From Plenodomus lindquistii (Eukaryota; Ascomycota; Dothideomycetes; Pleosporales; Leptosphaeriaceae): 64,000 nt of DNA. The translations under genes were made by a program, and so were the position numbers. The notes under the pieces were generated by a model. It saw nothing but the letters and a program-made list of their open reading frames with translations. It made no database searches and was not told where the DNA came from. The DNA is taken from NCBI GenBank assembly GCA_025504975.1, contig JANUWI010000020.1, positions 620,001 to 684,000 of the forward strand, in the 5' to 3' direction. Positions 42,101-54,032 of the stretch are shown one piece after another (the stretch's first letter is position 1; each line of letters starts with the position of its first letter).

Positions 42101-44732
42101 GCGTGAATGGCGGTGAAGTCGTGTTGTTGGATCGATGCTCGCAGATTGGTGATGCGGAAGCCGCTCAACCAGATCCCCGCTTGGAACCGATCGCCCATTC
42201 CGAACATGTGCTGCTCAAGCTTGCGTTGCTTGCTCCGGGCGACCAAGGGAAGGAGAGGCGACGTCCATACCTCCTGGGAGACATTGTCATATCCGTGGGG
42301 GAGCAGGCTCGCAGTGTGCACGACTACCCGCATTATCTTGTCTCGTCGGAAGAGGAGGAGCATTTTGCAGTGGTGCGTGCCGCGTGGGCTTGGGAGGTGG
42401 GCAGCCCACTGCGTCAGATTAGCGTCTCTTTGACTTTACGTGAGTCGCTGCCGGGAGGGAGGAGCAAGAGGCGGCTTCGTACCTCAAGCTGCCATCGTTG
42501 GGGATCTTCTTTTCTCCACGAGCTGTGCACTAGTGTCATGTTGACGATGAACCGCACATCATTATGCAGCTGCTGCCTTTGCCTCTTCTCGGCAAGGTAT
42601 CCTCCTTGTTTTGGCGAAGGCAGACGTGCAGTACAAAGTCTGGGTCAAAGAAGAAGTTGAAATTCCAACACACTCGCAGCTCGCACTGCAACTGCACGGG
42701 CGAAGGGGCTATAATAGGCTGCTGCCGTGCCCTGAGGGCCGGCAGGGCTGTGTGTTCGCTTTTGACAGCGCTTGACTGCTGGTTCAGAGTCCATGGCATG
42801 AACTGTAATAATGGGTGGACGGTGGAAACAGCAAGCCGATCAGAACGAGAGTACTTGATCGTTTCCTGTTTTATTTCACACATAGAACTAGCTTGGTCAG
42901 CTTTTTGATTAGACCTCATCCCTATTTGCCACAGCTTGTGATTGGCCGCGAATTATGCGAAAAGCGACATGGTGTAGCTGCCGGCGCGTCGTGCCTACCA
43001 CGTTGGGGGCGTGGGGGATACCAGGCAGGTACAACACTGTACTGCTGTGCTCTAGCTACCGGTAGGCCCGTTGAAGCCCTGGATTTATCTTGTCGGTCCT
43101 GGACTTATTCTTGACTGTTGATAGGCCCTGGAGTTCCCTTGCGTTAGCTAGTGCGGCGCTAAGTTAGCGCCGCCAGGAGTAAGTAGAGTAGTCAAGCGGA
43201 GCGTACGAAGGAGCTTGTTTTTTTCAACGCACCGACTATCTTAGGTTTGGTGGGGTGGCAACAAAATAAGAGCTCCTTCGTAAAGCTTGCCAGGATGACC
43301 CCGGGCCACTTTGATGAAGCCCTGAGATTGACTTGGCCGCACCCACGTCGCAAGTGACGGCAGATGCACTTTACACGCCCACAATATCAAAGTCAGCCAT
43401 CTCGTCGCCAAAAGCACAGTGGACGTCAAAGAGTATGGATATGCTTGCTGACAATAAACGATCCAAATCCAAGCAGCTCCTGCGACTGTTCTGGACGCCA
43501 AAGGCACCCATGGGATCATGACGCGAGGGACGCGCTACAGGTTCCGATCAGCCGGAAGTCGACGAAGCACACTGCGCCCAGTAGGGTGAGACGCGAGAAG
43601 GGACCCCTGCGCAGCGTCGATACAATGTGGACTTCTATTCCTAGGTGTACGGGAACAACGATATGCCCATGCCAGGCCCCATAGATGACGACGATGATGT
43701 TGTAGACGCGCGACATCACTTCTCGCCGCCGCCAGAAGGTGAGGCAGGAGCAATGCAGCCACTGGACGGCGTGATCCCGAGTTCGCAAGAAGACGCATAC
43801 CGCGGAGCGCATCATGTCGCCACCAGCCGCGACTTTAGACCCTAATGCGTCCCATACGCCCGCGTCACCAAGACGGTCAACGTCAAACGACTCGATGCCG
43901 GCCTTCGATTCAAAGAGGCATGTGCTGCCCTCCATCTTCGCTTCCCTCCCTGTCCGCCTCCCCTCCTCAATCCCGCGTGCAAATCGGCAGAGTCGATAGA
44001 TCTCCCGATCCCGTATCCAACCCGATCGTGTAAGCCCCCACGCTACAAGCTGACGGCAGTGGGCACGCTCACCCTTGCCGACGTCGTCAACAGCCTTGTA
44101 TCCAAAACAAGCCATGGCGGATTGTTTCCACAAGGCAGGGCTTCCTTGGCCGCGGGCGAATGCGAGTGAAAGTGGGTTGGCTGTTGGTCATCGGAAGAGC
44201 CTTGCGAATAGACAGGTTGCTCATACTACGTATCCATTGCGGTAACATACGCAGCGGAGGGGCAGAGATAACGTTCCATCGCACACTCTCCTATCGCACA
44301 CGGTCAACTTCTCATGCTCGCAGATCAGCACATGAGACAGGAGGACTCTGATGGTAGAATCGCTTTGTCCCCTTCTCTGACTCCACTTGGTCCTCTCTCA
44401 TCCCATATTTTACCCTCGTCACGCTGGTGTACTGGGATCGGACATCTTGTACCACTCGCCTGTCAACCGCCGCGCGCACACTAAAGCTCACAACCATAAC
44501 TCGACCTCTATGCAGCCATCACCCCATCTCTCTGAATCCTTCGCCTCAAGGTAACCCTTGCCCCTTGCATGGCCTCTGCTTTCTGTGCTCTCCACCGCCT
44601 AAATCCCCCAACCCAGCCATACCCATCTAGCTGTTTTGTTCAACCTTATACGTCAGCACGGAACATCCAGGACTCGATCAAGTCAACACTGATGTGCGAA
44701 TCGTGCAGGGAGGGGCGGAATGTCTCAATTAG
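39111..44732. other. Gene-poor region, mostly unassigned
   Basis: No recognisable domain in about 5.6 kb. Candidate open frames (40792-41151 +, 41821-42363 -, 43516-44133 -) overlap frames on the other strand and lack motifs. Positions 43540-43830 (+) look weakly coding (VRREKGPLRSVDTMWTSIPR, then DNDMPMPGPID-like acidic sequence) with a frameshift. A perfect 10-bp palindrome (GCGGCGCTAA-G-TTAGCGCCGC) lies at about 43152-43172, and ACGAAGGAGCT is inversely repeated at about 43206 and 43270. Confidence 0.35.
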
Positions 44733-44984
44733 GCCAACGCTCTCAACTCAGATTACGCTAGTGTGGGCAACAACACGCCATGCTGGTTCCTGTACCCGCG
44801 TGGAGACAGGAGGTACAACCTCCCATGCATCCCCATCGCATGCAACATGCAAAGGACAGCGGTCAGGGCGTATGGTACCACCTGCTCAGCTTTGGCTGGA
44901 TGCTACATAGTGGGAAATAGGGCTCCACGTCGTGCGAACCAAGACCCGTTCTGCATGAACGATACACGACATTGTTTGAACTAG
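44733..44984 (+). CDS. Candidate exon of a small Cys-rich protein
   Basis: After a possible acceptor (CAATTAG) the frame encodes about 83 residues with seven cysteines spread over 70 positions (TPCWF, LPCIP, IACN, TTCSA, AGCY, PFCMN, RHCLN) and ends in a stop at 44984. This resembles the mature part of fungal small secreted proteins. The upstream exon with a signal peptide is not evident: upstream ATGs give no hydrophobic leader. It may be a pseudogene fragment or a chance frame. Confidence 0.3.
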   Translation, partial: ANALNSDYASVGNNTPCWFLYPRGDRRYNLPCIPIACNMQRTAVRAYGTTCSALAGCYIVGNRAPRRANQDPFCMNDTRHCLN

Positions 44985-45191
44985 CGACGATTGGCATGCG
45001 GTGCAACAGCAGCTTCAGGACGTGAAACTTTCCAACTTGTTTAGGGCCAGCTTAGGATGATTGGATGCGTCGTCGTCTACAGGCTAACGAGAAGCCAAGA
45101 AGACGCCGGCAGCAGCAGCCTTGTAAGTTGTCGTCTCGCGAAGGGTAGCAGCGTTTACCTGACTAGCGTAGTCAGTCCATCTTTGCCTGCC

Positions 45192-45371
45192 ATGGCCGCG
45201 CCTACCCCCTCTGACTGCAGGCTCCCACAGCTGCCTGTTGAGATTCGCAACCGCATCTACGACTTTGCCGTCCAGTGCAGCGCCAAAGTCACTCTAGTGC
45301 GCAAACATCCTTGCCACCTCGAGCCCTGCTGCGGGACTGGCACGTACTTTCAGCCCCATCCTCCTCTCTAA
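45192..45371 (+). pseudogene. 2EXR/F-box-like N-terminal fragment
   Basis: ATG-AAPTPSDC-RLPQLPVEIRNRIYDFAVQ is the signature LPxLPxEIRNRIYxxA of a large fungal family of F-box-like/2EXR proteins, usually 200-400 aa. The frame stops after 59 residues, and a MITE (45515-45839) lies just downstream. The rest of the gene is not visible, so this is a truncated relic or the first exon of a broken gene. Confidence 0.55.
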
Positions 45372-45514
45372 CCCGCGTAGAATTGGAAGTATTTCCACTC
45401 GTGTACCACGTGTATCTTGCTGTAATAGATGCTTGTGATGATCTCTAACCAAGGACTTCTCAGCCAATACTGGTAGAGTCTCGTGTTCTTCACCGTTATA
45501 TTATGGCGCGGGTG

Positions 45515-45839
45515 TTCAGGTGGGCAATAAAGATATCTAGGTGGGCGTTCACACAAGTACGGGCAGACTTCAAATCCTACGCGTGTACGCTACGATATCG
45601 CTAAACACCCACAATACTTTTCTGAGATGATCTAGGTTTTTTCGGCGCTAGTAGAGGGTACAAATAGAGACTCTACGAAGTTTCGAGTTAATGCGACACG
45701 TGGTAATGTAGTGGTGCGGCCGCGCAGTTGCTATGGGGTGGAGGGCGAGGCTAGAAGGTTTTGGTGTTCTTTCGAATAGGATCAAGCCTGGCCGTAATTG
45801 TGTGAACGCCCACCCAGATATCTTTATTGCCCACCCGAA
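45515..45839. mobile_element. MITE family copy B
   Basis: Inverted ends of about 40 bp: TTCAGGTGGGCAATAAAGAT...GGGCGTTCACAC at 45515-45554, and GTGTGAACGCCCACCCAGAT...CACCCGAA at 45800-45839, with a few mismatches. It shares its end sequences with the copy at 29.4 kb. The interior has no gene. It lies 71 bp downstream of the C2H2 gene's stop codon, so it could supply that gene's 3' end. Confidence 0.8.
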
Positions 45840-45909
45840 TAACCCGTGCCTATATTATCTATCGTCCGCCATTTGCCATTCCCCATTCACTGTACCGCAC
45901 GCGACCTTA

Positions 45910-46846
45910 CTACGATCTCTTTATGCGATGATTCACTAGAGGCGCTCCATGATATCTGCGCATGTGCACCCGCAGGGCATCAGATCGGACATACACTCGT
46001 GTGCAACCGACTACCACACAATGGTATCTGGTCGTTGCTCGGCCAGAGGCTCTACACGACTTCTGGTGGCGTTTTAGATTGCCATCGGCATATACGCCTT
46101 TCATTTCTCCCCCACAGCCATATGGGCAGCGGACCTCGTAGCCTGCCGCTGCCAGTTTAGGAAGCGGCGCCTTGATAAGCTCTGAAGAGAAGGATTGCAC
46201 ACTCGGCGATACATCCAAATTCGCATACACTGCCCCATAACTACAGCAATGTCAGCTCTTTACACTGTCGGACTATAGAGTTGCACTATCCAACGATAGA
46301 GTTGAGCGCACGTACCTTTGGCCAGAGGGCGATGCAGACTGGCTGAGATGTGTCGACTCTTCATCGTAGACACAATCCGCGTGTGATTGATCCTCTACCG
46401 GTGACAGCAACCTAATCTTATCAGTAAAGGAGAGTATCCGCCATGGAAGATCGCACTCACAGCTGTTGTTCGATCTGCTTGCTGCCGAGCAGCAGATGGT
46501 ACTCTGAGGTCATGATCCCTTCCCACCTCTCCGTACTCCCATCTAGAGGAGCCGTCATATCGTCATTGAAGTGGAATTCTGTCGCGGTTCCTGCTTGTTC
46601 CTCCGTGTAGGTACTACCACTGCCAAATGACGGATGCGGCTCGTCGACTGTACGAGGGGGAAACGAGTCGAGCGTGAATGAGGTCGACCGGGCGCTTGAA
46701 ACTTGACATGGTACTCCGAAGCCGGAATCCAAAGGCCATTGATGTCTCGTGAAGTTTGCATCATCAACATACCCGTACTGGCCCCAGCAATTCGCCTGTT
46801 CGTCTGTGTACCAGCCGGCATCGACAAGCCAAGAGCTATTGGTCAT
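45910..46846 (-). CDS. C2H2 zinc-finger protein, three exons, 270 aa
   Basis: Exons 46846-46461, 46411-46316 and 46240-45910. Intron 1 (49 bp) has donor GTGAGT, branch TACTGAT and acceptor ATTAG; intron 2 (75 bp) has donor GTACGT, branch GCTGAC and acceptor GTAG. All joins keep frame and there are no internal stops. Residues 1-160 are acidic and rich in Ser, Thr, Gly and aromatic residues, like a disordered activation region. Two fingers follow. The first is at about 199-223 (C-x3-C-x15-H-x3-C, RCPYGCGGEMKG...NLKRHQKSC). The second is at 235-258 (C-x4-C-x12-H-x4-H, YHCVVVGC...ALRVHMRRYH), and a basic tail ends the protein. Probably a nuclear DNA-binding regulator; targets unknown. One of the few genes here that looks intact. 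Confidence 0.75.
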
Positions 46847-48999
46847 TGTGCTTCAAACGATTCTGCGAAAAGTGAGACCGGATAATTGGAGAGTATTGGT
46901 ACCCTTCAACGCTCAATGTCGTCGTCCCGGAATGATGATCAGAGTCTTCGGATCAGGAGATGATTGTGGCAATAGATGATGAAATCCGTTGGTCGGTCCG
47001 TCTGCTAACGTCAGTACAAAGTACAATCTCAAAGTCGGAAAACTACTGCAAGGCAAGACTGAAAGAGATGTATTCTGGACTTTGAGCTTCAGGCTATCAG
47101 CTTTTGAACCCATTCCTATGCGATGGACGGCAGACGCATCAATACTATGCCGAACTTGGCATATCGAGCCCTCGCAAAGAGGGTATAGGTAGGGATAGCA
47201 TGGATCCAGGATCTGGGCCAAAAGGAAACATGGGTCCATGGGAGACACCTTTTCGTACGGGCCAGAAGGATGCACGATGCAGGATGAGTAAGGATGCTAA
47301 GCGAGGAAGACGGTGGTGAAATTGCAAAGACATCTTATTAGTTGCCATGTCCGTACCTCTAACTGTATCGTGAAGAAGGATGATCCGCTATAACCGCACT
47401 GTACCTATGGTAATGATCGCGAGTCAGCTTCCCTCGTACGATGCACTGCGACCTTCCTTACGTCCGCCAATCAATTCTTCCATCCTCTCTATGGAATGTA
47501 TCACGAAATTCCAAAAAGAGACGTTAGCGTATGTGATGCATCATCGCACGACTGACCAGCAAAGTGGGCCTGTCACCGACAGGATGGATACACCTCCCGT
47601 TTGCATTGACTGACCGGCTTTGACGACGACCATTGTCTTGAACCTGCGCGCCGCCAGAATCTATCGCTGCTGTCGATCCTGAATACTGTAACATCAATTT
47701 GTGCATGTGAACATGACTGGACGATAGAGGTGTGGTGGCAGAAGAAGCCTAGATTCCCTCTGCATTGATCAGGAACCAATCCCCAAACACGACGAGATCG
47801 CAAAACATGCCTGACTGTGCCTTGATCTTCCTCGACGCTCTGACAAACACCAAGGCCGGCTTACTGTCCCGATAGGCTGTGAGATCACTTTAGGTCGAAT
47901 AATTTACACAAAGCTTGGTCCGTTGCGTCCCGTTCGTGTTGATGCTTTGCTTGTCCATCACGGGCCTGACACTCCACCTTGCGGCAGCCTGGTTGCTGAT
48001 GGCAAGAGTCCACTTCCATCACCCAGCGCCGCTATCTCGCCTCCTCTGAACACTCCCAAACGCGACTAGCAAAACAGCAAGACCGAATCGAGCACAGGTT
48101 GCGTCTTTTCCGTCCAGAGCTGGTACTGCCGATCATGCGTCTTCGGTCAGGTGGGTCTCGTGTTGTCTCCCGTTGGAGGCGTGGTAGACGCAGCTATGCT
48201 TGGCCTAACATTAAAGGAGTTACTAGTAGTCAAGCTCAAGTTGTAGAACAGAAGTAGTGCGGTGAGAACATGATGTTAAGAAGTCTGCGGCCACGCGCGA
48301 TGTATGTAGATAACATGGCCGCGAAGAGGTCGTAGAAGTGTCATAAAGCCATGACGCTTAAGTGCGAGCATTAGCTAAACTAATTCAACTGGTATGTTAT
48401 ACTGCCTATTAGACATTAACATCCCTGTCATTCTTAGAGCAAACTTGCGTTAATTGCGCCTAGAAGCGACGACAAAGCAAAGATGGATGTTAATAATGTA
48501 GGGGTAGGTGACTTTCGCTTTTACATACATGATTTCCTTATGCATGATGGTGGTATGCTGTGTGCACGACGTGGCGAACAATAGGCAAGTATGAATTTTA
48601 TAGGGTTGGTTCAAGTCCAATGCGCTGCTAGCTTTGTTTGACAGCGTGTCTACCGTATACTCACTCCAATCATGTCTAAACACCCTATCTTTGGCGCAAC
48701 GTTTCCCTCGACTGCTGCTCATCCACACCCACGTACAATCTGATGCAGTGGACTCGTTTGTTTATGTGTGTCCAAATGATTGCAGGGCTTCGATAGCACC
48801 CGGGCAGGTGCAGACTATCAAAGCCGTAATTCCAGAGGCGAGACTATGGGTGATTCACGCCCTGGTTCGCAGTTACCACATATCCCTTGACTCTCTGTTC
48901 ACCAGTCGAAGCCACCACAGCGACGATACAGAGCTCGACTCTTGAAGCGGCCTTGCTGTGAGTTTTCAGCGACTTGAGTGTCTTCTCAATCTCTGCTAC
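46847..48999. other. No confident gene
   Basis: Short unassigned frames only. The best is 48634-48945 (+, 103 codons, with VYVCPNDCRASIAPGQVQTI), which has no recognised domain. Confidence 0.35.
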
Positions 49000-49102
49000 T
49001 GTGTTCTTGCCATACTATATATGAGGGCGACAGCAAAGATACAGTCCAGAACAACAGACAACTATAAACATAAGTACAGGACGAAAGAAGACAGCCGCAG
49101 AG

Positions 49103-50513
49103 ATGCAGACAGCGAGCCAGAGCGCGGCAAACCGCGACGTGGCCTCGACAGACACCCCACCCCACGAAGGACCACACCGCAACCCCAACGAAACCAACGA
49201 GCTACTCAATGAACTCGACATCATCAGAGGAAAGTTTGAAGCACTATAGAGTCAGGAGGCTAAGGCGCTGGCGGGCACGCTGCAAAGCGTGCTGGGCCAG
49301 CTACGGAAAACTCTGCGGGAGTCCCCTCTCGCAGCAATTCAGCGAACGTGCAACGCCATCTTGCGCAACACGACAAAGACAGCGGCCGCTGCACAAACCA
49401 ACACGAAAGGCGCGCAAGGCACGAAACAGCGATGGGCGGACATCCCGGCCTACACCCCAGCGGCGCCACCTTGACCGACTATCAGGGCAAGTATAACTGA
49501 GGCCCACGGCCTCACCCCGGAACAGATCCTTAAAAGGATCAAAAACTCCATACCGCAAGCGGTAGCAGTCCACAAGCTGCAAAGCAGAGACGTGGACATT
49601 CGCCTGGCTAGCCAAGCCCAGAGGGACAACCTGGTGGCGGGACCAGACCCTAAGGGAATCAGGCTTTACAGGAAGGCCTACTTGGTGGAGGTACCGGGGG
49701 TACCTTACACCACCAAGATCAGCAACAGAAGGGGAGCGGACAACTCGAGCACCGTCGCTCAAATCGAGTCAACCCTAAAGTGTCTAGGGACCTCAGCAAA
49801 GGTCACCGCAGCCAGATGGCTACGGGACCCAGTTGAGGAAGCTAGGATCCGAACGGAAAAGAACCGGCCCACGAACAACACAAGCCGACCGACACCCGCG
49901 AGGGGATCGCTCATCCTGAGTGTAACAACTGAGGGGGACCAAACCAGTGTGCTACGAAGCGGAGTCATCGTGGGAGCTGAACACTTCGAGGCACGACTCT
50001 TAGACAGCAATGTCGAAGAAAAGCAGTGTTTCCGATGCGGGCAGTAGGGCCACAAGCAAGCCCACTGCTCCAAGAAACAGAAATGCATGCAGTGCGCGGG
50101 CGAGCATAACACAAGGTCCTGCAAAGCCACAACAATATGTTGCGGAAACTGCAGGAAAAACTACAGAGCATAGCAAAGGAAAGCGTGCGACGCATACACG
50201 CTATACAAAAAGGGCATCACAGAACTGCGCATAAGCCTCGCCGTCAAGTCCAGCAAGATTAGGGCGAACGAGGCTCATGCCTACCAACAGAGGCCTGTAG
50301 CGACCCCAACAGAAATACTAAAAAAGCGCACTCAGGACCAGGCGGCACCAGGAGGACGTCAGCCTTCCGGCCGGCCAACCCTGGCCACTCAAGCTGCCAG
50401 GACGGCCTGGGACGACCTTAGGCAAACCACCATCGACCTCTCCGCGAGCCAAACCCAACCTGAGGAAGATGCCGATATGGAAATGGAGGATGTCCCAGCT
50501 GCTCAATGCTAGA
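49103..50513 (+). pseudogene. LINE ORF1 (Gag-like, zinc knuckles), with stops
   Basis: A single frame from ATG 49103 to TAG 50513 is interrupted by four stop codons (near 49249, 49474, 50047, 50174). The central part (LTPEQILKRIKNSIPQAVAV ... DVDIRLAS) is the nucleic-acid-binding Gag-like region. Residues CFRCGQ-stop-GHKQAHC, CMQCAGEHNTRSC and CCGNCRKNYRA are CCHC-type knuckles. The stop inside the first knuckle is TAG where CAG or TGG would be expected. The stop codon overlaps the ATG of ORF2 (ATGCTAG), so ORF2 would have been made by termination-reinitiation. Confidence 0.75.
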
Positions 50514-53500
50514 ACAACTGATCATTATCCAATACAACTGCGGACGAGCAAACAGGACCAAGGCCAAGCCATTCTTCGACTCGGCCGATCCGGAAAGCCA
50601 CACGGTCTTGTCCGTTCAAGAACCGGCATGGAACAAACAGACGAAGAGCACGTACTGCCTATCAGGGTACACCTGAGTGCACGAAGGAGGAGAGCTGACA
50701 AAGGTCTGCTTCATGGTCAGCAAGGCGCTGGGAATCGAGGACTGGGAGGTACTCACGAACAGCGAGAGGGTGTCCTCCTCGATCCTGATTCACACCACAG
50801 GGGGGGATGTAGCAATATACAACGCCTACAACCCCGCGGGAAACCCAACGGGGACCACGACGCTAGGGGAGCTGGAAAGGGAGCTAAGCGCGAGGCCAGC
50901 GGGGGAAGGGAGAATTGTCACAGGGGATTTTAACCTCCACCACCCGCGGTGGGGAGGCACCAACGTGGCTACGGACCCAGCGGCTGAATACCTACTGACC
51001 CAAGCCAGCCGCTTGAACCTGGACCTCACCACCCCAAGAGGGGAGGCCACATGGAGGAAAGGGGCGCAGGAAACGGTAATCGACCTCACCCTCATGTCCC
51101 CCGCACTCGCACACCGCCTACTCCACTGCGGACCAGTGGATGAATGGGCTCTAACGAACGACCATATCCCAATCCTCATCCAGTTGGACCTGGCGATCGC
51201 ACCCACCACAAGGAGGACCAGATACGCCACAGCCAAGGTAGATGCTGAAGAACTTCGGCAGGACAACCCCTGCAGGCCTTGCAACGCACTATCAAGGAGG
51301 CGATGGCCCAACACTGCCCACGGTCGAGACCAAGCCAATACGCTACACACAAATGGTCAACACAGGCCACAACGCTGGTCAAGAACACAAGGAGGGCACG
51401 AAGGGAGCTTAAACGAGACTGGAGAAACGAGGCTGCCTACGCCAAGTTCAAAAGCACAAGAAAGGAGATGCTACGGGAGCTGCGACGCTCAGAGCGGGCG
51501 AGCTGGCGGACTTTCGCTGAGGAACTGGACGAAAATGGGGAGAGGGGACCGCCGAGCATATGGAAGATCATAAAGTGGAGCAGAGAGTACGGAAGGAACG
51601 CCCCGGTCACCCCCCATATGCCGTCAATCAGACCCAACGGAAACTCCGACCCCGTTACTGACAACCCGGGAAAAGCGAGGGTCCTGGCATAAAAGTTCTT
51701 TCCCCCTACTAGGACAAGGCGACCTCTCCGACATATTAGGGGAGCCATGGAACGAGAACGCTGACACAAGAATAGGAAGCATCGAATCCAGCCTACACGT
51801 GAGCGAGGAGGACATCTACGAGATAGTTAAAGGGCTGGCCATAAAGAAGGCCCTAGGGCCTGACGAGATTCCTAACGAGATCCTTAAGATCCTGAGGAAG
51901 GACATTGCCCCCGAGCTTGCAGAGGTGGCCAGCAGGTGCCTGGAGGAGGGCCGGATGCCGAAGGCACTCAAGGAAACCACCACAGTGGCGCTTCGCAAGC
52001 CCGGAAAGAAGGACTACACCCTGGTCAATGCGTACAGGCCGGTGGCGCTCGAAAACACGATCACAAAGGTCATTAAAACCCTTGTGGCTAAACGGCTAAC
52101 CAAAGTAGCGGAGACACACAACCTCCTGCCATAGAACCAGATAGGAGGGAGGCAACGCTGATCCACGCTGACGGCTATACAACTCCTCACAGACACAGTA
52201 CAGACTGCATGGACAGCGAAAAATGGCACTGTAGTCTCCATGCTCGGCCTGGACATTGCAGGAGCCTACGACAACGTATCGAAACACAGGCTCCTCCACG
52301 TGCTTTGGAAGAAGGGAGTCCCTAGATGGATAGTCCTTTTTGTACAAGACTTCATGGACAAGCGCAGTACAAGGGTTACGTTCGCCGGGTATGCCAGCCA
52401 GGAGATGGAGGTGGAAGGGGGTATCCCTCAGGGCTCCCCCCTATCGCCCATAGTGTTCCTGTTCCTCATATCCGAACTCCTAGAGGAATTCGAATCACCG
52501 GGAACAGACAATCTGTTTGGAATTTGGGTTTGTGGACGACACCAGCCTAGTGGCTTGGGAACCCTCCGCTGCGGACAACTGCAGGAGGCTCACCAGGGCG
52601 CATGACAAGTGTGTGGCGTGGGCAAGGAGGTGCGGAGCAAAATTCGCCCCGGACAAGTACCAGCTTATCCACTTCACCAAGAAGCGAGATTTGACGGGAG
52701 ACCTGCAAAGTACAGTGCAGATCGAGGGGCACCAAGCGGAACTCTGTCAAACGAGCATTAGAATCCTTGAAATATGGACCGACCCGAAGCTGAAATGGAC
52801 CGAGCAATACCGGATCTCTGCGGAGAAAGGGGAACACCTCTTTAACTCCCTCTCACGGATCACGGCCTCGACGTGGGGACCTACAGCCCGCCGATCACGA
52901 CTCCTATACGCGGCAGTGGTGCGTCCAGTGATAATGTACGGATCACAAGTGCGGAGCCTCCAACAAGACAGAGCGCCTTAAAGGCAGAAGGGCATAGACA
53001 AGCTGGAAAGAATCTAAACGGCGTGCCTAAGGAAGGTCGCAGGCGCATACAAAGGAACGCCCATTACTGCCATACAAAGGTAAACAGAGGTAGCGCCGCT
53101 GCGTCTGTGGGCAGAAGCTAACGCACTGGAATACGCGGACCGAAGCGCTGAGGGGCTAGCGAAGCCCATGATCCGAGCCACAATTCAAGCGGTGTGGGAC
53201 TTACTTGCATCCAAACAAACAGCACAGGCACGCCCACCAACCCAGAGCAAAAAGGCCGCAATCCTAGCAGAACCACGTAAGGAAGAAGGCAGGCGTCACA
53301 ACACTGGGAACCCGAACCAGGGGGGAGGAGGTAGGCGCCAACGGAAGAGAACCGCCATGGAGCAATAGATGGAGAAGGAGTGGGAAGCGAGATGGACATC
53401 CCAGGCGGAGGGGAGACCGGAAGCCACATGGAAAGGCCAATGGCGACATCAACCCAGAGGGCTGTACGACGATCTTACCAAAGCCCAAGCCACGGCTCTG

Positions 53501-53737
53501 TTTCTGCTAAGGACCGAAGTGATAGGCCTCAATCTCTGGCTAGCAACCCGTAGAGTCCCTGAGGTAGAGCGGAGGTGCCCCTGCGGATGGACGAGCCAAA
53601 CAGTCCAACATGTACTGTTTCACTGCCCACGACACGACAGAACAACGCTGCTGCCTCAACTGAGGTCCCGGAGAACCTGTGCGAAGAGCGGTGGCCAGGT
53701 GGTTCGTGCGACAGTTCAAGGTGGCCAGGGAGATTGA
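50506..53737 (+). pseudogene. LINE ORF2 (endonuclease and reverse transcriptase), broken
   Basis: The endonuclease part reads LIIIQYNCGRANRTKAKPFF, VQEPAWN, IVTGDFNLHHPRWGG and the final NDHIPILIQL, the expected order for an AP-type endonuclease. The reverse transcriptase follows: KALGPDEIPNEILKI, YRPVALENTITKVI, MLGLDIAGAYDNVSK, GGIPQGSPLSPIVFLF and, in another frame, FGFVDDTSLVAW, in which FVDD is the catalytic core. The C-terminus has the zinc motif CPCGWTSQTVQHVLFHCP. There are at least two frameshifts (near 51260-51400 and near 52510) and several stops, so the protein is not made intact. Confidence 0.8.
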
Positions 53738-54032
53738 AGAGGAAAGGGTGGACGCACACGCCGCGATAGGCAGCTTGCAAGGATGGAGACAAGGGCATAG
53801 GGGAGGGGAGGAAGGGGAGTAGGAGCTCCAAACTTTCCTCTATGGAGGGGCAAGAGTGACGACGAGGGGAGCAGAAACGAGGGGCAACCAGACCGCACAT
53901 GATAGCAGCGAGCGGTCAGAGTGGGGCGCACGAAAGGTTTTCACGGGCTCCAGAGAGCCAGTGTTTTTCCTACGGCCATAGTCTGCATAGCTAGCCCTAG
54001 CATAGATCAGACGGTAAATAGAACAATTATTG

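Larger units (their letters stand above)
49000..54032 (+). mobile_element. Tad-type LINE, nearly full length (copy 1)
   Basis: Contains ORF1 and ORF2 in order on the + strand, a 3' untranslated region ending near AACAATTATT at 54032, and sequence shared with the copy at 59.4-62.1 kb. The 5' end is not sharply defined; ORF1 starts at 49103. Both ORFs carry several stops and frameshifts, so it cannot move on its own. No RNase H domain is seen. Confidence 0.85.

Noticed and set aside
41821..42363. 180-codon minus-strand ORF
   Set aside because: Overlaps several other open frames and has no recognisable domain or clear start context.
43152..43172. Perfect palindrome as a transcription terminator
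   Set aside because: Intrinsic terminators are bacterial; no gene ends nearby in this eukaryotic context.
43516..44133. 205-codon minus-strand ORF
   Set aside because: No motif, and equally coding-like sequence lies on the + strand.
46913..47275. 120-codon minus-strand ORF upstream of the C2H2 gene
   Set aside because: No motif, and it probably lies in that gene's promoter and 5' leader.
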